Assembly (NCBI GenBank): GCA_016784025.1
Contig: JADHVL010000008.1
Span: forward strand, 62,001-126,000
DNA: 64,000 bases
Origin: Fidelibacterota bacterium
GTDB taxonomy: Bacteria > Fidelibacterota > UBA8477 > JABMPR01
Direction: 5' to 3'
Positions 35,517-44,966 of this stretch are shown here, in pieces; positions within the stretch are counted from its first letter, which is position 1, and the number at the start of each line of letters is the position of its first letter. The notes below the pieces were generated by a model. That model made no database searches and was not told where the DNA came from. It saw only the letters and a program-made list of their open reading frames with translations. Made by a program: the position numbers and the translations under genes.

Positions 35517-36087
35517 GCTGCCCCCGCATCAACCCGTGCATCTCAAGCTGTCGATGAACCAATTGTACCAGACCAGGACCAAACACGCCAAATAAAACGG
35601 TGTTTGAACCGAGGTGCAGGACAAAAAATATGATCCCGGTACTGAGTGTTGCCCAGATAGTCCCCTCTGTCATCCCTGAACTGATTGGAAAACTCAATGC
35701 AGTAAGTGCATCATAAATCAAGGTCAACAGAAAGCCGACCAAACCGAGAGTAACGGTAGTTATCATATAGTTAGGCTGACGCGTTAAAAACGTGGATAAG
35801 AGCCCACCAGCCAGTCCGCTAAACCCCACACTGACGATCTGAAAAATATATAGAATTGGGAAACCTAGTCCAGAGCCAATGGGATTTAAGGCTGAAAAGA
35901 TGGCTTCCCCAACAAAGGCAACTATAAATCCACGTCTGGGACCTAGTGCCACTCCGCCAAGAAAGGCTGATAGAATGATTAACTCGACATTGGGAATGAG
36001 GGCGAAAACCATTCCAACGGTGACGATGAGACCTGTCCAAAGAGACATGAGGGCAATTCGTCGATATTCAAGCAGTGACATTTCCAT
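35506..36087 (-). CDS. ECF-type transporter S component (substrate-binding membrane subunit)
   Basis: 193 residues with about six hydrophobic helices and short loops. The N-terminal LEYRRIALMSLWTGLIVTVG and the Gly-rich GGVALGPRRGFIVAFVGEAI with a conserved small-residue helix fit energy-coupling-factor S components that bind vitamins. No EcfA or EcfT gene is nearby, so it would use a shared module encoded elsewhere. The substrate is unknown. It overlaps the barrel-protein gene, hinting at one uptake route across both membranes. Confidence 0.75.
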   Translation of the reverse strand: MEMSLLEYRRIALMSLWTGLIVTVGMVFALIPNVELIILSAFLGGVALGPRRGFIVAFVGEAIFSALNPIGSGLGFPILYIFQIVSVGFSGLAGGLLSTFLTRQPNYMITTVTLGLVGFLLTLIYDALTALSFPISSGMTEGTIWATLSTGIIFFVLHLGSNTVLFGVFGPGLVQLVHRQLEMHGLMRGQHAS

Positions 36088-36094
36088 GAATTAT

Positions 36095-37072
36095 TTAGAC
36101 GTCCTCATCATCCTCTAGTTCACCCTTTAATAGAGGGATGCGGAAATAGTTAAATCGATTGGTCCAAGGACCTGGCTCTCCGTCTTTTTCCAGAACCTCT
36201 TCCATCATATTCATACGGGCATCCAGTTCGTCTATGTGGTGCAGCAGCAATGCTTCTTTGAATTTTGGACGTTTGGGAGACTGCCATTCATATTTGCCCT
36301 GATGAGAGAGAATCATGTGCTCAACCTTGAGTTGAAGTTCTCGCGGGAAATCATCAATTTGTGACATGGCATCCCTGGCAAGATCTCGCCCCAGGACGAT
36401 ATGTCCCAAAAGCTGACCCGCATCGGTGTAGCCTGGTTGTTGAGCCGGATTCAATTCAATTATTTTGCCAATATCATGTAAAAGTATGCCTGTGAGGAGT
36501 AAATCTCCGTCAACATCATAGTGACGGCTCAGGTGGACTCCAAGTTTGGCCATGGATAAAACGTGCTCAAGGAAACCACCTAGCCAGGCGTGGTGCAATT
36601 TCATCGAGGCGGGATGTTGCTTAATGACATCTGCATTTTCTTTGTATATGCTGCTGATCAGAGACTTGAGATGGATATTCTGCATGTCTTTGATAATTTT
36701 GGCCAGTTCACGCCACATCTGGTTCACATTGTGTTTGGTGCTGGGGATCAACTTGGAGAGATCAAAGCCATACTCAGCATGCTTCTCAGGTGAAGCTTTG
36801 CCAATATCTTCAACTTCAAGCTGTAGTTGTTCTCTGTAAAGGCTAACCCTGCCCTTTACGACCACTGCATCTCCTACATCAAATGATTTTTCGAAAGCTG
36901 GCACATTTTCCCATACCTTTGCCTCGATTGTACCTGTGCTATCCTGCAAATCGAGCTGCAAATAGGGGTGATTTGTGCGGGTACTCCTGAGATGTTTTTC
37001 TCTGACCAGGAAAAACCCCTGAATCAGAGAATTTTTACGAAAGTTTTTTATCCTGGTGATTTTGGCTTTCAT
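36095..37072 (-). CDS. YhaM-like 3'-5' exoribonuclease (OB fold plus HD domain)
   Basis: 325 residues. An OB-fold nucleic-acid-binding domain (about 1-95: LQLDLQDSTGTIEAKVWENV) precedes an HD metal-dependent hydrolase domain. That domain has HHAWLGGFLEHVLSMA (about 158-173), ILLHDIGKI (HD pair near 197), GHIVLGRDL and MILSHQGKYEW. This matches YhaM of Firmicutes, a 3'-5' exonuclease acting on RNA and single-stranded DNA. It ends with a charged tail. The AATTGT-GAG-ACAATT palindrome lies about 50 bp upstream. Confidence 0.9.
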   Translation of the reverse strand: MKAKITRIKNFRKNSLIQGFFLVREKHLRSTRTNHPYLQLDLQDSTGTIEAKVWENVPAFEKSFDVGDAVVVKGRVSLYREQLQLEVEDIGKASPEKHAEYGFDLSKLIPSTKHNVNQMWRELAKIIKDMQNIHLKSLISSIYKENADVIKQHPASMKLHHAWLGGFLEHVLSMAKLGVHLSRHYDVDGDLLLTGILLHDIGKIIELNPAQQPGYTDAGQLLGHIVLGRDLARDAMSQIDDFPRELQLKVEHMILSHQGKYEWQSPKRPKFKEALLLHHIDELDARMNMMEEVLEKDGEPGPWTNRFNYFRIPLLKGELEDDEDV

Positions 37073-37122
37073 GTAAGAAACTACCTTCCTGCTAGAGCTC
37101 GGGGAACAGTTTAATTAATTTT

Positions 37123-37137
37123 AATTGTGAGACAATT
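37123..37137. promoter_or_regulatory. Candidate operator palindrome upstream of the yhaM-like gene
   Basis: AATTGT-GAG-ACAATT, a 6-bp inverted repeat with a three-base centre, lies in the divergent gap between the YhaM-like gene and the gene starting at 37247. Its left part TTTTAATTGTGA is identical to the flank of the palindrome upstream of marR at 15462. Assignment as a protein-binding site is by symmetry only. Confidence 0.35.
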
Positions 37138-37246
37138 CCAATGCTGAAGGTGGTGGTTTACTCCTCCTGAATTGAACTTGGTCTACCCAACTGACTATTG
37201 TTTGTCTACATTCTAAGAAATATTAAAACTTCAATCAAGGTGAAAT

Positions 37247-37726
37247 GTGTCCAATATTCAAGAAGACTATATCCTGAGAATGATTCAGAAGATGGGTGAG
37301 GTGATTACTGCTGCCTTACACCTGAAAACACTGGGGCAAACGTTAGAGGCAGATAAGAGCCTTACCAACGCACTCCACACCATAATGCCCGACCACGCCG
37401 ATCTTATTGAAATGGTGGATGCAAAGACTGCTCTCACCCTACTTGGTGATTCAAAATTGGTTGAAGCCTACGCAGAAATTCTACTTGTACGGGCTGAAAT
37501 GAAAATAGCGCTGGACAATTTGAGCGAAGGAGAAGCCTTACAGGCCAGGGCAATCCGAATTATGATCAGGTGTATTCAAAATGAGAGACATCTCAGTCCC
37601 AAGGCTCAATTAATCTGGGGGCGTCTCTCTGGATTGGATTTGCATTTACTACTGGAAAAGTCGGAATTTGAACAATGGGTGGATCTGGATAAAGCGATTC
37701 AAAAGGGGCTTATTATTGCCCCCTGA
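37247..37726 (+). CDS. Helical protein resembling DUF6483, unknown function
   Basis: 159 residues, all-helical, no signal peptide. It opens with EDYILRMIQKMGEVITAAL, similar to the start of DUF6483-type proteins, and has TPR-like helical hairpins in the middle. The start is GTG with AAGG 6 nt upstream. It stands alone on the plus strand, and its 3' end overlaps the convergent mobA-like gene by 14 bp. Confidence 0.75.
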   Translation: MSNIQEDYILRMIQKMGEVITAALHLKTLGQTLEADKSLTNALHTIMPDHADLIEMVDAKTALTLLGDSKLVEAYAEILLVRAEMKIALDNLSEGEALQARAIRIMIRCIQNERHLSPKAQLIWGRLSGLDLHLLLEKSEFEQWVDLDKAIQKGLIIAP

Positions 37727-38303
37727 TATAGGATTCGTAGTCCTCTTCGCGATTTAGATTCTTGAGAGGTATCTCATCTTTCATTGGAAAGAAATAAACA
37801 GGGCATCGCTTTAAAGCCCGATGGATGGCGTATTCTCCCTCATCCATGGCTGATCTGAAGATGGGAATGCAGTTCTTGCTGTAAAAAGCGAATAGGGGTT
37901 CTTGTCGGCCATCAATGCAGATTGGGATGACAGCTGATACATGATCCAGATGAGATCGCATTTTCTCTACCAGACTCATATCAATGGTGGGAATATCCAC
38001 TGCTACAACAAAATTATATTCGGTTCTTGAAGCTTTAAGTACAGAAGTTAGACCTTCTAGCGGACCCCGCCCCTCGTTCTCATCTTTTACCACAGGTAAA
38101 TTGAGATAGGCTAGTTTTTCAGGATCGTTGGCTGAGATAATGACATCCTCGAAATAATTTTTTAAGATTCGAACCTGTCGATCCAACAGCTTTTCATTCC
38201 CCACTTTTAGAAAGCGTTTATCTTTCCCCATGCGCTTGGCACTACCACCAGCAAGAATTATCGCAGTGCATGAATTACACAGGGAAGCCTTCGAAGCATT
38301 CAT
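37713..38303 (-). CDS. mobA: Molybdenum cofactor guanylyltransferase
   Basis: 196 residues of the nucleotidyltransferase fold. It has the signature ILAGGSAKRMGKDKRFLKVG (about 16-35) with the GTP-binding glycines and Lys, then VVKDENEGRGPLEGL and VVAVDIPTID (metal-binding Asp). MobA links GMP to molybdopterin to form the guanine dinucleotide cofactor. No other molybdopterin genes are visible nearby. A related NTP-transferase function is possible but less likely given motif spacing. It starts 3 bp after the SPATA20-like gene. Confidence 0.85.
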   Translation of the reverse strand: MNASKASLCNSCTAIILAGGSAKRMGKDKRFLKVGNEKLLDRQVRILKNYFEDVIISANDPEKLAYLNLPVVKDENEGRGPLEGLTSVLKASRTEYNFVVAVDIPTIDMSLVEKMRSHLDHVSAVIPICIDGRQEPLFAFYSKNCIPIFRSAMDEGEYAIHRALKRCPVYFFPMKDEIPLKNLNREEDYESYIRGQ

Positions 38304-38306
38304 CGA

Positions 38307-40484
38307 TTAATCTCGAATAGTTTCCTGGAGGGTTTTCTCCAGAGATGGCAAATCAGTTGCAGGATATTGACAGGCATAGTCCTCGCAAATATACACGGTC
38401 AATCCCCCATCAATAGCTTTTTGGTAAGACAAAAATCCTGATATATCCTCAATGAGATCAAAGTCCTGATTTGGCCGGTATAGCGTAAGTTTAAAGGGAT
38501 CATAAAACTTGCGGAGAACAGCTCGAGCGTCAGCAAGATCCTTGACCTCACCAGCAATAACGATCTCTCGTGTACCATTCACATGTCCCTGAGTACTCTG
38601 CAATAGGGCCGAAAACCCACGTGGAGCTCGATTGACCTGCTCAGAGAAAGTCTCCCCGATCTTTCTGGATAGCAGTTCCCATTCTGGATTCTCAGCGAGA
38701 CGACCGAGATAGTACAAATTTTCAGCTGCCACGGAATTTCCTGAGGGAATGGCTCCATCATAAATTTCCTTCTGGCGCATAAACAAATCGCTGTCACCAG
38801 CTTGAGTAAAGAAAAATCCACCACCATCTTGATCCCAAAATTTAGTAAGCTGGGTTTTCTGTAATTGGATAGCCAGTTTCAGATATTCTGCTTCAAATGT
38901 TGATTCGTAATAGTTTCTGAATCCCTGTATGACAAAGCTATAATCATCAAGAAATCCTTCAACTTTATCCTCCTGGGATGCTGGCATATGCAATAGGTGG
39001 TCATCGCCCCCCTCCTGAATTATTTCATGTCTGAGATATTTGGCCAGGTCAGATGCCGCCTGGCGATAGCGTTGATCCCCAGTGGCAGAGGCGGCACGAG
39101 ACAGTGCTGATAATGCCAATCCATTCCAGTCTGCCAGAATTTTATTGTCCAGACCAGGATGATTTCTATTCTCCCGTATCTTATATAGTTTTTTACGCAA
39201 ATCCGCCCACTCCGGGCTTTTTAGGAGATGCTCATACTCTAGATCAAAATCGATGTCAAAAATGTTTAATCCCGATGGTCGTCGGCTGGCTTCATCATCG
39301 AAATTGCCTTCCTTGCGGAGACCAAAAATAGGTGCATAAGTAGCCAGTTCCTTCTCATTCATTATGCCCTGAAGTTCCTCCCAGGACCAGACATAAAACT
39401 TACCTTCCTCACCCTCACTATCTGCATCTTCAGCGGAGTAATAAGCTCCTGAGCCGGACTTTAGTTTGTCTGAGAGATATACAAAAATCTCTTCAACTGT
39501 CTGAAGAAATAGCGGATCACGGCTTAGTTCCCAGGCTTCAGTATAGGCCAGCATGAGGTTAACCTGATCATAAAGCATTTTTTCGAAATGAGGGACGTGC
39601 CAATTTGCATCTGTACTATATCGATGAAAACCAAATCCGATATGATCGAAGATGCCTCCCAACCTCATCTGTTTGAGACTGTGAAGTGCCATGTTGGAAA
39701 TCGTTGAATCACCTGTACGGTAACCTTCCCTGAGCAAAAACACCAGATTATGGGGTGATGGGAATTTAGGGGCAGAACCAAAGCCACCCCTGGCGGAATC
39801 ATAATTTCGTTTGAAATCGGAACTGGCCTTGACCAGCACATCTCCATCGAGTTGTTCACCAGCCTGTTCCGGTCTCTTTTGTTGAAGTGAATTTATTATT
39901 TGATCAGCGGTATCTTCAATTTCTTCTCTTTGGGTCTTCCAGGCTTCCGTAATTCTGGGCAACAGATCTAACATACCCACCCGCCCTAGGGCGGACTCCT
40001 TAGGGAAATAAGTTCCTGCAAAAAAGGGTCGTTTATCTGGACTCATCACTATGGTGAGGGGCCAACCACCTCGCCCGATGAGAGTAGTAGCCGCGGCCAT
40101 ATAGACTTGATCAATGTCGGGGCGCTCTTCGCGATCAACCTTTATGCATACATAATTCTCATTCATCAGCTTGGCTACCGCTTCATCCTCAAAAGATTCA
40201 TGGGCCATCACGTGGCACCAGTGACATGTCGAATAGCCAATGGACAGAAAGATTGGTTTGTCTTCGAGACGCGCTTTTTCAAATGCCTCTTCACCCCAGG
40301 GGTACCAATCAACAGGGTTATAGGCGTGTTGGAGAAGATAGGGACTTGATGATTTAGCAAGTCTATTTGGAGAGGGATGGGATCCGTGCATTGAGTCTCC
40401 TTGGCAGGATATGATAAGCATAAATATACTAATAAATAACATGGTGTTACGAGGTCGATTGAATCTAAACAATAGATCTATCAT
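38307..40484 (-). CDS. Thioredoxin-domain protein of the YyaL/SPATA20 family, lipobox-bearing
   Basis: About 725 residues. A thioredoxin-like DUF255 domain occupies about 35-200, with [20 protein letters not shown] and the redox motif [16 protein letters not shown]. An N-acylglucosamine epimerase-like (alpha/alpha)6 barrel follows ([27 protein letters not shown]). SPATA20/YyaL proteins usually lack export signals, but here a basic stretch, a hydrophobic segment and the lipobox MLIISC precede the domain, implying a lipoprotein. The start is uncertain: the frame is open to 40568 and a shorter ATG lies at 40442. No good ribosome-binding site distinguishes them. Function is unknown. Confidence 0.85.
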   Translation of the reverse strand: MIDLLFRFNRPRNTMLFISIFMLIISCQGDSMHGSHPSPNRLAKSSSPYLLQHAYNPVDWYPWGEEAFEKARLEDKPIFLSIGYSTCHWCHVMAHESFEDEAVAKLMNENYVCIKVDREERPDIDQVYMAAATTLIGRGGWPLTIVMSPDKRPFFAGTYFPKESALGRVGMLDLLPRITEAWKTQREEIEDTADQIINSLQQKRPEQAGEQLDGDVLVKASSDFKRNYDSARGGFGSAPKFPSPHNLVFLLREGYRTGDSTISNMALHSLKQMRLGGIFDHIGFGFHRYSTDANWHVPHFEKMLYDQVNLMLAYTEAWELSRDPLFLQTVEEIFVYLSDKLKSGSGAYYSAEDADSEGEEGKFYVWSWEELQGIMNEKELATYAPIFGLRKEGNFDDEASRRPSGLNIFDIDFDLEYEHLLKSPEWADLRKKLYKIRENRNHPGLDNKILADWNGLALSALSRAASATGDQRYRQAASDLAKYLRHEIIQEGGDDHLLHMPASQEDKVEGFLDDYSFVIQGFRNYYESTFEAEYLKLAIQLQKTQLTKFWDQDGGGFFFTQAGDSDLFMRQKEIYDGAIPSGNSVAAENLYYLGRLAENPEWELLSRKIGETFSEQVNRAPRGFSALLQSTQGHVNGTREIVIAGEVKDLADARAVLRKFYDPFKLTLYRPNQDFDLIEDISGFLSYQKAIDGGLTVYICEDYACQYPATDLPSLEKTLQETIRD

Positions 40485-40730
40485 GTGAGCAATATATTCA
40501 CAACCTGAATTAATGCGACGGATATTGTCATGTTTGTCGGGGCGGAGATATTTAGGTGTGTTGCGCATACTTTGTGAAGCGATTAGAAAACAGTGATCCC
40601 CCTGTTTTAATTACATCTCAAATTCAATACCAGCCACCCTTGCAACCCCATGTGTGTCAAACTATATTGGGCGGCTTTTTTTAAATCCAAAATTTTTATA
40701 CGCTATGAGTAGCGCAGGAGGAATAACAAA

Positions 40731-42548
40731 ATGGGTGTGATGAATAAAATGCGGGACAACATGGCCGGGATCATGATATTTCTGGTTATTGTCTTCGTTC
40801 TGACCATGTCTATTGGTGGATTGGTTGGAGGTGCCGATATCACGGACCTGCTCGGCGGTAATCAACCCAACGCTTTTACTGTGGTCAATGGTCAGGAGCT
40901 TACCAGAGAAGTTTTTATGCGTTCTCTTCAAAATGAGCGCGAAAATTATAGAGAACGTAATGGAAGCGAGCCCACTGAACAGCAAATGGCTCAATTGACT
41001 GATCAAGTTTGGGAAACCATGGTGACTCAGCTGCTTATCCAGCAGGAGATTGAGAAACAAGATATTACTGTTTCCAGCGAAGAGCTTAAATATTATTTCT
41101 CTGAAAACATTCACCCCAGTGTTCGTCAATATTTTATTTCTGAAGCAGGAGAATTCGATTATAACGCCTATCAGGAAGCCGTAAATTCCCCTCAAGCCGC
41201 TAGTTTTTGGACAGCAATGAGTCAGCAGGTTGCTTCCATAGTACCAGTTGAAAAGTTACAGCAAAAAGTACTATCCACCACTCAGGTATCAGATGCTGAA
41301 GTCCGTGCAGAGTACATGAAAAACAACATCTCTTTTGATCTGGACTATCTCTTTGTGAAAACCTCTCTCTATAAGGACGATGAGGCAGATCTCTCCGAAG
41401 CTGAGATCCAAAATTTCTATGACCTGAATATTGAAGATTACCAACAGGAAGAATCCCGCATGCTTCAGGTGATTTCAACTGAAATCAAGGCGACTCCATC
41501 CGATACAGCCAGAGCACTGAATCTTATCAAAGATATCCAGGCTGAAATTATTGCTGGTGCCTCTTTTGAAACCACGGCTCAGATTCAATCAGAAGGACCT
41601 TCAGCACCAAATGGTGGATTCCTTGGCTGGTTTGGAAAAGGTAAAATGGCAAAACCTTTTGAAGAAGCGGCCTTTGCTGCACCAGTAGGTGAAGTAGTAG
41701 GTCCTATATTAACTCAGTTTGGTTTTCACATTATCAAAGTTGAGTCTACAAGAGAAGTGGAGGGTCAGCCTGAAGTTGAAGCCCGCCATATCCTTATAGA
41801 AATTCGCCCAAGCGAAACCACTCGCGATCATATCAGAAGAGAATTAAAAAATCTTGAATTTTTGGCCGATGAACTGGGATTTGAAAAAGCCGTTGACTCA
41901 CTTGGAATGTCAGCGACCGCCAGTAACAAGCTGAATCAGAAAGACACCTTCGTTTCCGGAGTTGGATCTTTTCAATCAGCCGTCCGCTTTGCCTATCTCT
42001 CGGAGGTTGGTGCTCATAGTAGTGTGATGCAGAATGAGACCCATTTTGCCATTTTCATGCTCTCAGAAATCACTCCAGCCGGTCCTAGACCCTATGACAA
42101 CGCAAAAGTCAGCATCAAACGAAAACTGATGAATGAGAAAAAGCAGTCCCTGGCATATGATGCAGCGTCTGCCCTCCTCACCCAACTGGATGCTGAGAAT
42201 GATTGGGTTAGCGTGAAATTGGATGATCGTGATGGTCTGACACACGAAACACTTGAAGGTGCCAAGGGCAATACCAGCCTCAAAGGCCTGGGTCGTATCT
42301 ACGAGATTTTCGGTTTTCTGGAAAATGCCAAGACAGGTTCAATTTCACCTGTTTTCGATACACCTCGCGGTGCGATCATCGTAAGGCTAAATGCACGCTC
42401 AGATTTTAGTGAAGAAGACTTCGCCACTCAATACGAAGGTCTGTATGATAGCTTGACCAAAACACGGCAGAATGAAGTTTGGAGTAAGTATCTATTATCA
42501 CTCCGGGAAAATGCTGATGTCACGGATAATCGTCTTCGTATGCTTTAA
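40731..42548 (+). CDS. PpiD/SurA-like periplasmic peptidyl-prolyl isomerase foldase
   Basis: 605 residues. An N-terminal membrane anchor (about 12-34) is followed by a SurA-N-like helical region (about 45-200). A parvulin-type rotamase domain lies around 235-345 (GPSAPNGGFLGWFGKGKMAKPFEEAA, quoted by its ends GPSAPNGG and KPFEEAA; then LTQFGFHIIKVEST), and a second helical/parvulin-like part runs to the C-terminus. This is the PpiD layout: a membrane-tethered chaperone for secreted and outer-membrane proteins. GGAGGAATAACAAA precedes the ATG. It is followed by a strong terminator, so it is probably transcribed alone. Confidence 0.88.
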   Translation: MGVMNKMRDNMAGIMIFLVIVFVLTMSIGGLVGGADITDLLGGNQPNAFTVVNGQELTREVFMRSLQNERENYRERNGSEPTEQQMAQLTDQVWETMVTQLLIQQEIEKQDITVSSEELKYYFSENIHPSVRQYFISEAGEFDYNAYQEAVNSPQAASFWTAMSQQVASIVPVEKLQQKVLSTTQVSDAEVRAEYMKNNISFDLDYLFVKTSLYKDDEADLSEAEIQNFYDLNIEDYQQEESRMLQVISTEIKATPSDTARALNLIKDIQAEIIAGASFETTAQIQSEGPSAPNGGFLGWFGKGKMAKPFEEAAFAAPVGEVVGPILTQFGFHIIKVESTREVEGQPEVEARHILIEIRPSETTRDHIRRELKNLEFLADELGFEKAVDSLGMSATASNKLNQKDTFVSGVGSFQSAVRFAYLSEVGAHSSVMQNETHFAIFMLSEITPAGPRPYDNAKVSIKRKLMNEKKQSLAYDAASALLTQLDAENDWVSVKLDDRDGLTHETLEGAKGNTSLKGLGRIYEIFGFLENAKTGSISPVFDTPRGAIIVRLNARSDFSEEDFATQYEGLYDSLTKTRQNEVWSKYLLSLRENADVTDNRLRML

Positions 42549-42570
42549 TAATAGTTGATTAATATTTCTA

Positions 42571-42608
42571 AAAGAGGCTGTCCCAAAAGGGCGGCCTCTT
42601 TTTTTTAC
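42571..42608. terminator. Terminator after the ppiD-like gene
   Basis: AAAGAGGCTGTCCC, an AAAA loop and GGGCGGCCTCTTT form a long stem followed by a run of T, 22 bp after the stop. The core GAGGCTGTCCC/GCCTC is shared with the hairpins near 31078, 31341 and 42824. Confidence 0.85.
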
Positions 42609-42803
42609 AAGTAAGGGGTATAGAGGTGTAAAGTTGTATGCTTGCGTATATAACTTTGCCTATGAAGAAGCCATTATCCCCAAGGTTGGCTTTAGAGCAT
42701 ACACCAACACCCCACCCACTTTTTTACTGTCTCTGATGAGCTGATTTTAGCCCCTGTGACTTGAAAATAGCGCTTTAGCTTGGAGTTTAGCTAAATCTGT
42801 GAT

Positions 42804-42822
42804 AATCCGTGTGAATCTGTGG
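42804..42822. repeat. CACAGATT-type intergenic repeat word, inverted
   Basis: AATCCGTGTGAATCTGTGG is the reverse complement of a CCACAGATTCACACGGATT word, related to the copy at 31127-31141. The 195 bp before it (42609-42803) have no gene I can support. Confidence 0.4.
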
Positions 42823-42823
42823 T

Positions 42824-42866
42824 TAAAAAAAGGAGGCCATCTCTTGTTATGGAACAGCCTCTTTTT
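42824..42866. terminator. Terminator-like hairpin
   Basis: AAAAAAAGGAGGC and GCCTCTTTTT pair with one bulge around a loop of about 18 nt. The arrangement matches the recurrent GAGGC hairpin family but with a weaker stem. It ends about 100 bp before the haem-binding protein gene. Confidence 0.5.
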
Positions 42867-42967
42867 ATTTATCAGCAGAGCCTAGACCCCGAATCTCACC
42901 CAAATAAGACTTTATATTTTCTCTTCATTAATTATGTTGTCATAATTGATTTTTAAAGGAGGATTTT

Positions 42968-43399
42968 GTGACTCGAACAAAAATTGCGCTCATCGTTATT
43001 GTCGGATTGTTCATCATCATGCAGCTCGTTCCCCTTAATCAGACAAACCCACCGATAATTCAGGATGCTGCGGCACCCTCAGATATAAAAATAATACTTA
43101 AAACCTCTTGCTATGATTGTCATTCAAATGAAACTAAATGGCCTTGGTATAGCCGTATAGCTCCAGGATCATTCCTGATAACCCGAGATGTGGTTGAAGG
43201 CAGAAAGCATCTCAATTTTTCAGAATTTTCAGAATTGGATGCGTTTGATAGCACGGATATTGCAGACGAGATAATGGAAGTTTTAGAAGCGGGGGAAATG
43301 CCTATCCTGCCTTATCTGCTATTACACCCAGGCGCAAGCTTGAGTGATAGTCAAATAAAGACGCTCATGGGCTGGGCAGAAACATTGTATTCTGAGTAA
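42968..43399 (+). CDS. Haem-binding-domain protein (Haem_bd family, CxxCH)
   Basis: 143 residues. An N-terminal membrane segment or signal anchor (about 6-24) is followed by a c-type-like motif CYDCHSNETKWPWYSRIAPG (Cys-x-x-Cys-His) and EGRKHLNFSEF, the pattern of the Haem_bd family found in FCB bacteria. The C-terminal GEMPILPYLLLHPGASLS fits the same family. It probably binds haem in the periplasm; partners are unknown. The start is GTG with AAAGGAGG upstream. It lies 40 bp before motA. Confidence 0.85.
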   Translation: MTRTKIALIVIVGLFIIMQLVPLNQTNPPIIQDAAAPSDIKIILKTSCYDCHSNETKWPWYSRIAPGSFLITRDVVEGRKHLNFSEFSELDAFDSTDIADEIMEVLEAGEMPILPYLLLHPGASLSDSQIKTLMGWAETLYSE

Positions 43400-43439
43400 T
43401 TTGCTCAACGAATTGTAGAAAGTATACCAAGGGGAAACT

Positions 43440-44267
43440 ATGGATATTGCAACCATAATTGGATTAATCTTTGGCCTGTTCCTGGTCTTTTATGGCATGT
43501 CAGAGCCAGGAACTTTTACACCTCCAGATACATTCTTCAATCTGCGGGGTCTGGCCATTGTTTTGGGTGGAACTTTTGCTGCAACGCTTGTGAATTATCC
43601 ATTAAAGAATGTCATCGGCATGCTCAAAGTTTCCCTCCAGGCATTTTCAAATGGAACTGGATTCAATCATATGGAAGTTATTGACGAATTGGCTCAATAC
43701 TCTGAACAGGCCAGGAAAAAGGGGCTCCCTTCTCTGGAAACTATTCTGGATGGCATTGATAACCACTATCTCCAGATGGGACTTGAGAATGCAATTCTCG
43801 AAAGAGACCCAAAAAAACTAGAAAATTTTCTCGACAATGAACTCAACTCCATGATTGATCGACACACAAATGGTCAGGAAATCTTTTATAACATGGGTTC
43901 ATATGCCCCTGCCTTTGGTTTACTGGGAACTGTTATGGGTTTGATCCTCATGATGACGCGTCAGGCAGCCACATCAACAGTAGACAGCTACGCTACAGGA
44001 GCACAAGATTCCATGTCAGCACTGCTACAGGGTATGGGTATCGCTCTGGTGACTACCTTTTATGGTGTGTTATTGGCGAATCTCCTTTTTATTCCCATAG
44101 CAGGCAAGCTGAAAGCACGGTCCGATGCAGAGGTTCATGGTCTCAACATTATTAAAGCTGGAATTCTAAGTATCCATTCCAAAGAACATCCACTTATCAT
44201 GCGTGAAAAGCTGCTTACTTTTGTTGACAAGGACACACGGAAGGCAGCAAGACAAACCACCGACTAA
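43440..44267 (+). CDS. MotA-type stator protein
   Basis: 275 residues. Four membrane helices: two at the N-terminus (DIATIIGLIFGLFLVFYG; FFNLRGLAIVLGGTFAATLV) and two after a cytoplasmic loop, with PAFGLLGTVMGLILMM and GMGIALVTTFYGVLLANLLF. This is the MotA/PomA/MotP pattern rather than TolQ/ExbB. It would form a pentameric ion channel around a MotB dimer and convert proton or sodium flow into rotation or mechanical work. AGGGGAAACT precedes the ATG. No flagellar genes are visible in the window. Confidence 0.92.
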   Translation: MDIATIIGLIFGLFLVFYGMSEPGTFTPPDTFFNLRGLAIVLGGTFAATLVNYPLKNVIGMLKVSLQAFSNGTGFNHMEVIDELAQYSEQARKKGLPSLETILDGIDNHYLQMGLENAILERDPKKLENFLDNELNSMIDRHTNGQEIFYNMGSYAPAFGLLGTVMGLILMMTRQAATSTVDSYATGAQDSMSALLQGMGIALVTTFYGVLLANLLFIPIAGKLKARSDAEVHGLNIIKAGILSIHSKEHPLIMREKLLTFVDKDTRKAARQTTD

Positions 44268-44273
44268 TTTCAT

Positions 44274-44966
44274 ATGCCTGACAACTCATTAATCGCTGAA
44301 CGGGCATCCAACTCCTGGAAGGTCACATACAGTGATCTCCTGACTGGTTTACTGGCCTTCTTTCTCCTTCTGATTATAAAAGCTGAGCAGGATGCCAACA
44401 CCACCTTTAAATTTGCCGACCAGATGAAAGATGTTATTTATGCCAAGGTCATGCATGAGAAACAGATACGGCAGCTGGAATGGCTATATGTGGAACATGC
44501 CGGTCCCAAAGGTATCAAACTCCTCATTCCATCTGAGATTGGTGAACAAACTTTTTTTGAATCTGGTGAAGATCAGATTGTCATCAATTTCATATTTTAT
44601 CTTAGAACCGTGGCCCAGATCATCGGTGGCTTGGAACTGGAAAAAATCCCCATACGTAACAAAGATATTTTTGCCAAGCTGGAGGCCTCAGGAAAGGCAG
44701 TTAGAATTAATGTTCGCATTGAAGGACATTCTGATGCTGTACCTCTAGGAAGATCCTCTCGGTTCAGGGATAATTGGGATTTATCAACGGCCAGAGCCCA
44801 CCAGGTAGCCCAGTACCTCATCAATGAGACCACCATTCCTGAATCTTTTTTCTCCATTTCTGGATATGGTCCCTTTCACCCTCTCGTGGATGAAAGCAAT
44901 TATGATGAAAACCGCCGTGTAGAAATTTATCTGGATATTCAATTGATTGAGATCGACAATGACTAG
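44274..44966 (+). CDS. MotB-like stator protein with OmpA peptidoglycan-binding domain (first)
   Basis: 230 residues. A single membrane helix (about 17-40) with the essential acidic residue in WKVTYSDLLTGLLAFFLLL (Asp20 region). A linker and OmpA-like domain follow (about 110-222): VRIEGHSDAVPLG, NWDLSTARAHQVAQYL and NRRVEIYLDI, the peptidoglycan-contact pattern. It starts 6 bp after motA and would pair with it. A second, different MotB-like gene follows, overlapping this one by 8 bp. Confidence 0.9.
   Translation: MPDNSLIAERASNSWKVTYSDLLTGLLAFFLLLIIKAEQDANTTFKFADQMKDVIYAKVMHEKQIRQLEWLYVEHAGPKGIKLLIPSEIGEQTFFESGEDQIVINFIFYLRTVAQIIGGLELEKIPIRNKDIFAKLEASGKAVRINVRIEGHSDAVPLGRSSRFRDNWDLSTARAHQVAQYLINETTIPESFFSISGYGPFHPLVDESNYDENRRVEIYLDIQLIEIDND

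Noticed and set aside
40662..41195. 177-codon minus-strand frame overlapping the 5' part of the ppiD-like gene
   Set aside because: The sense frame has clear PpiD domains and a strong ribosome-binding site; the antisense product has no recognisable motif.
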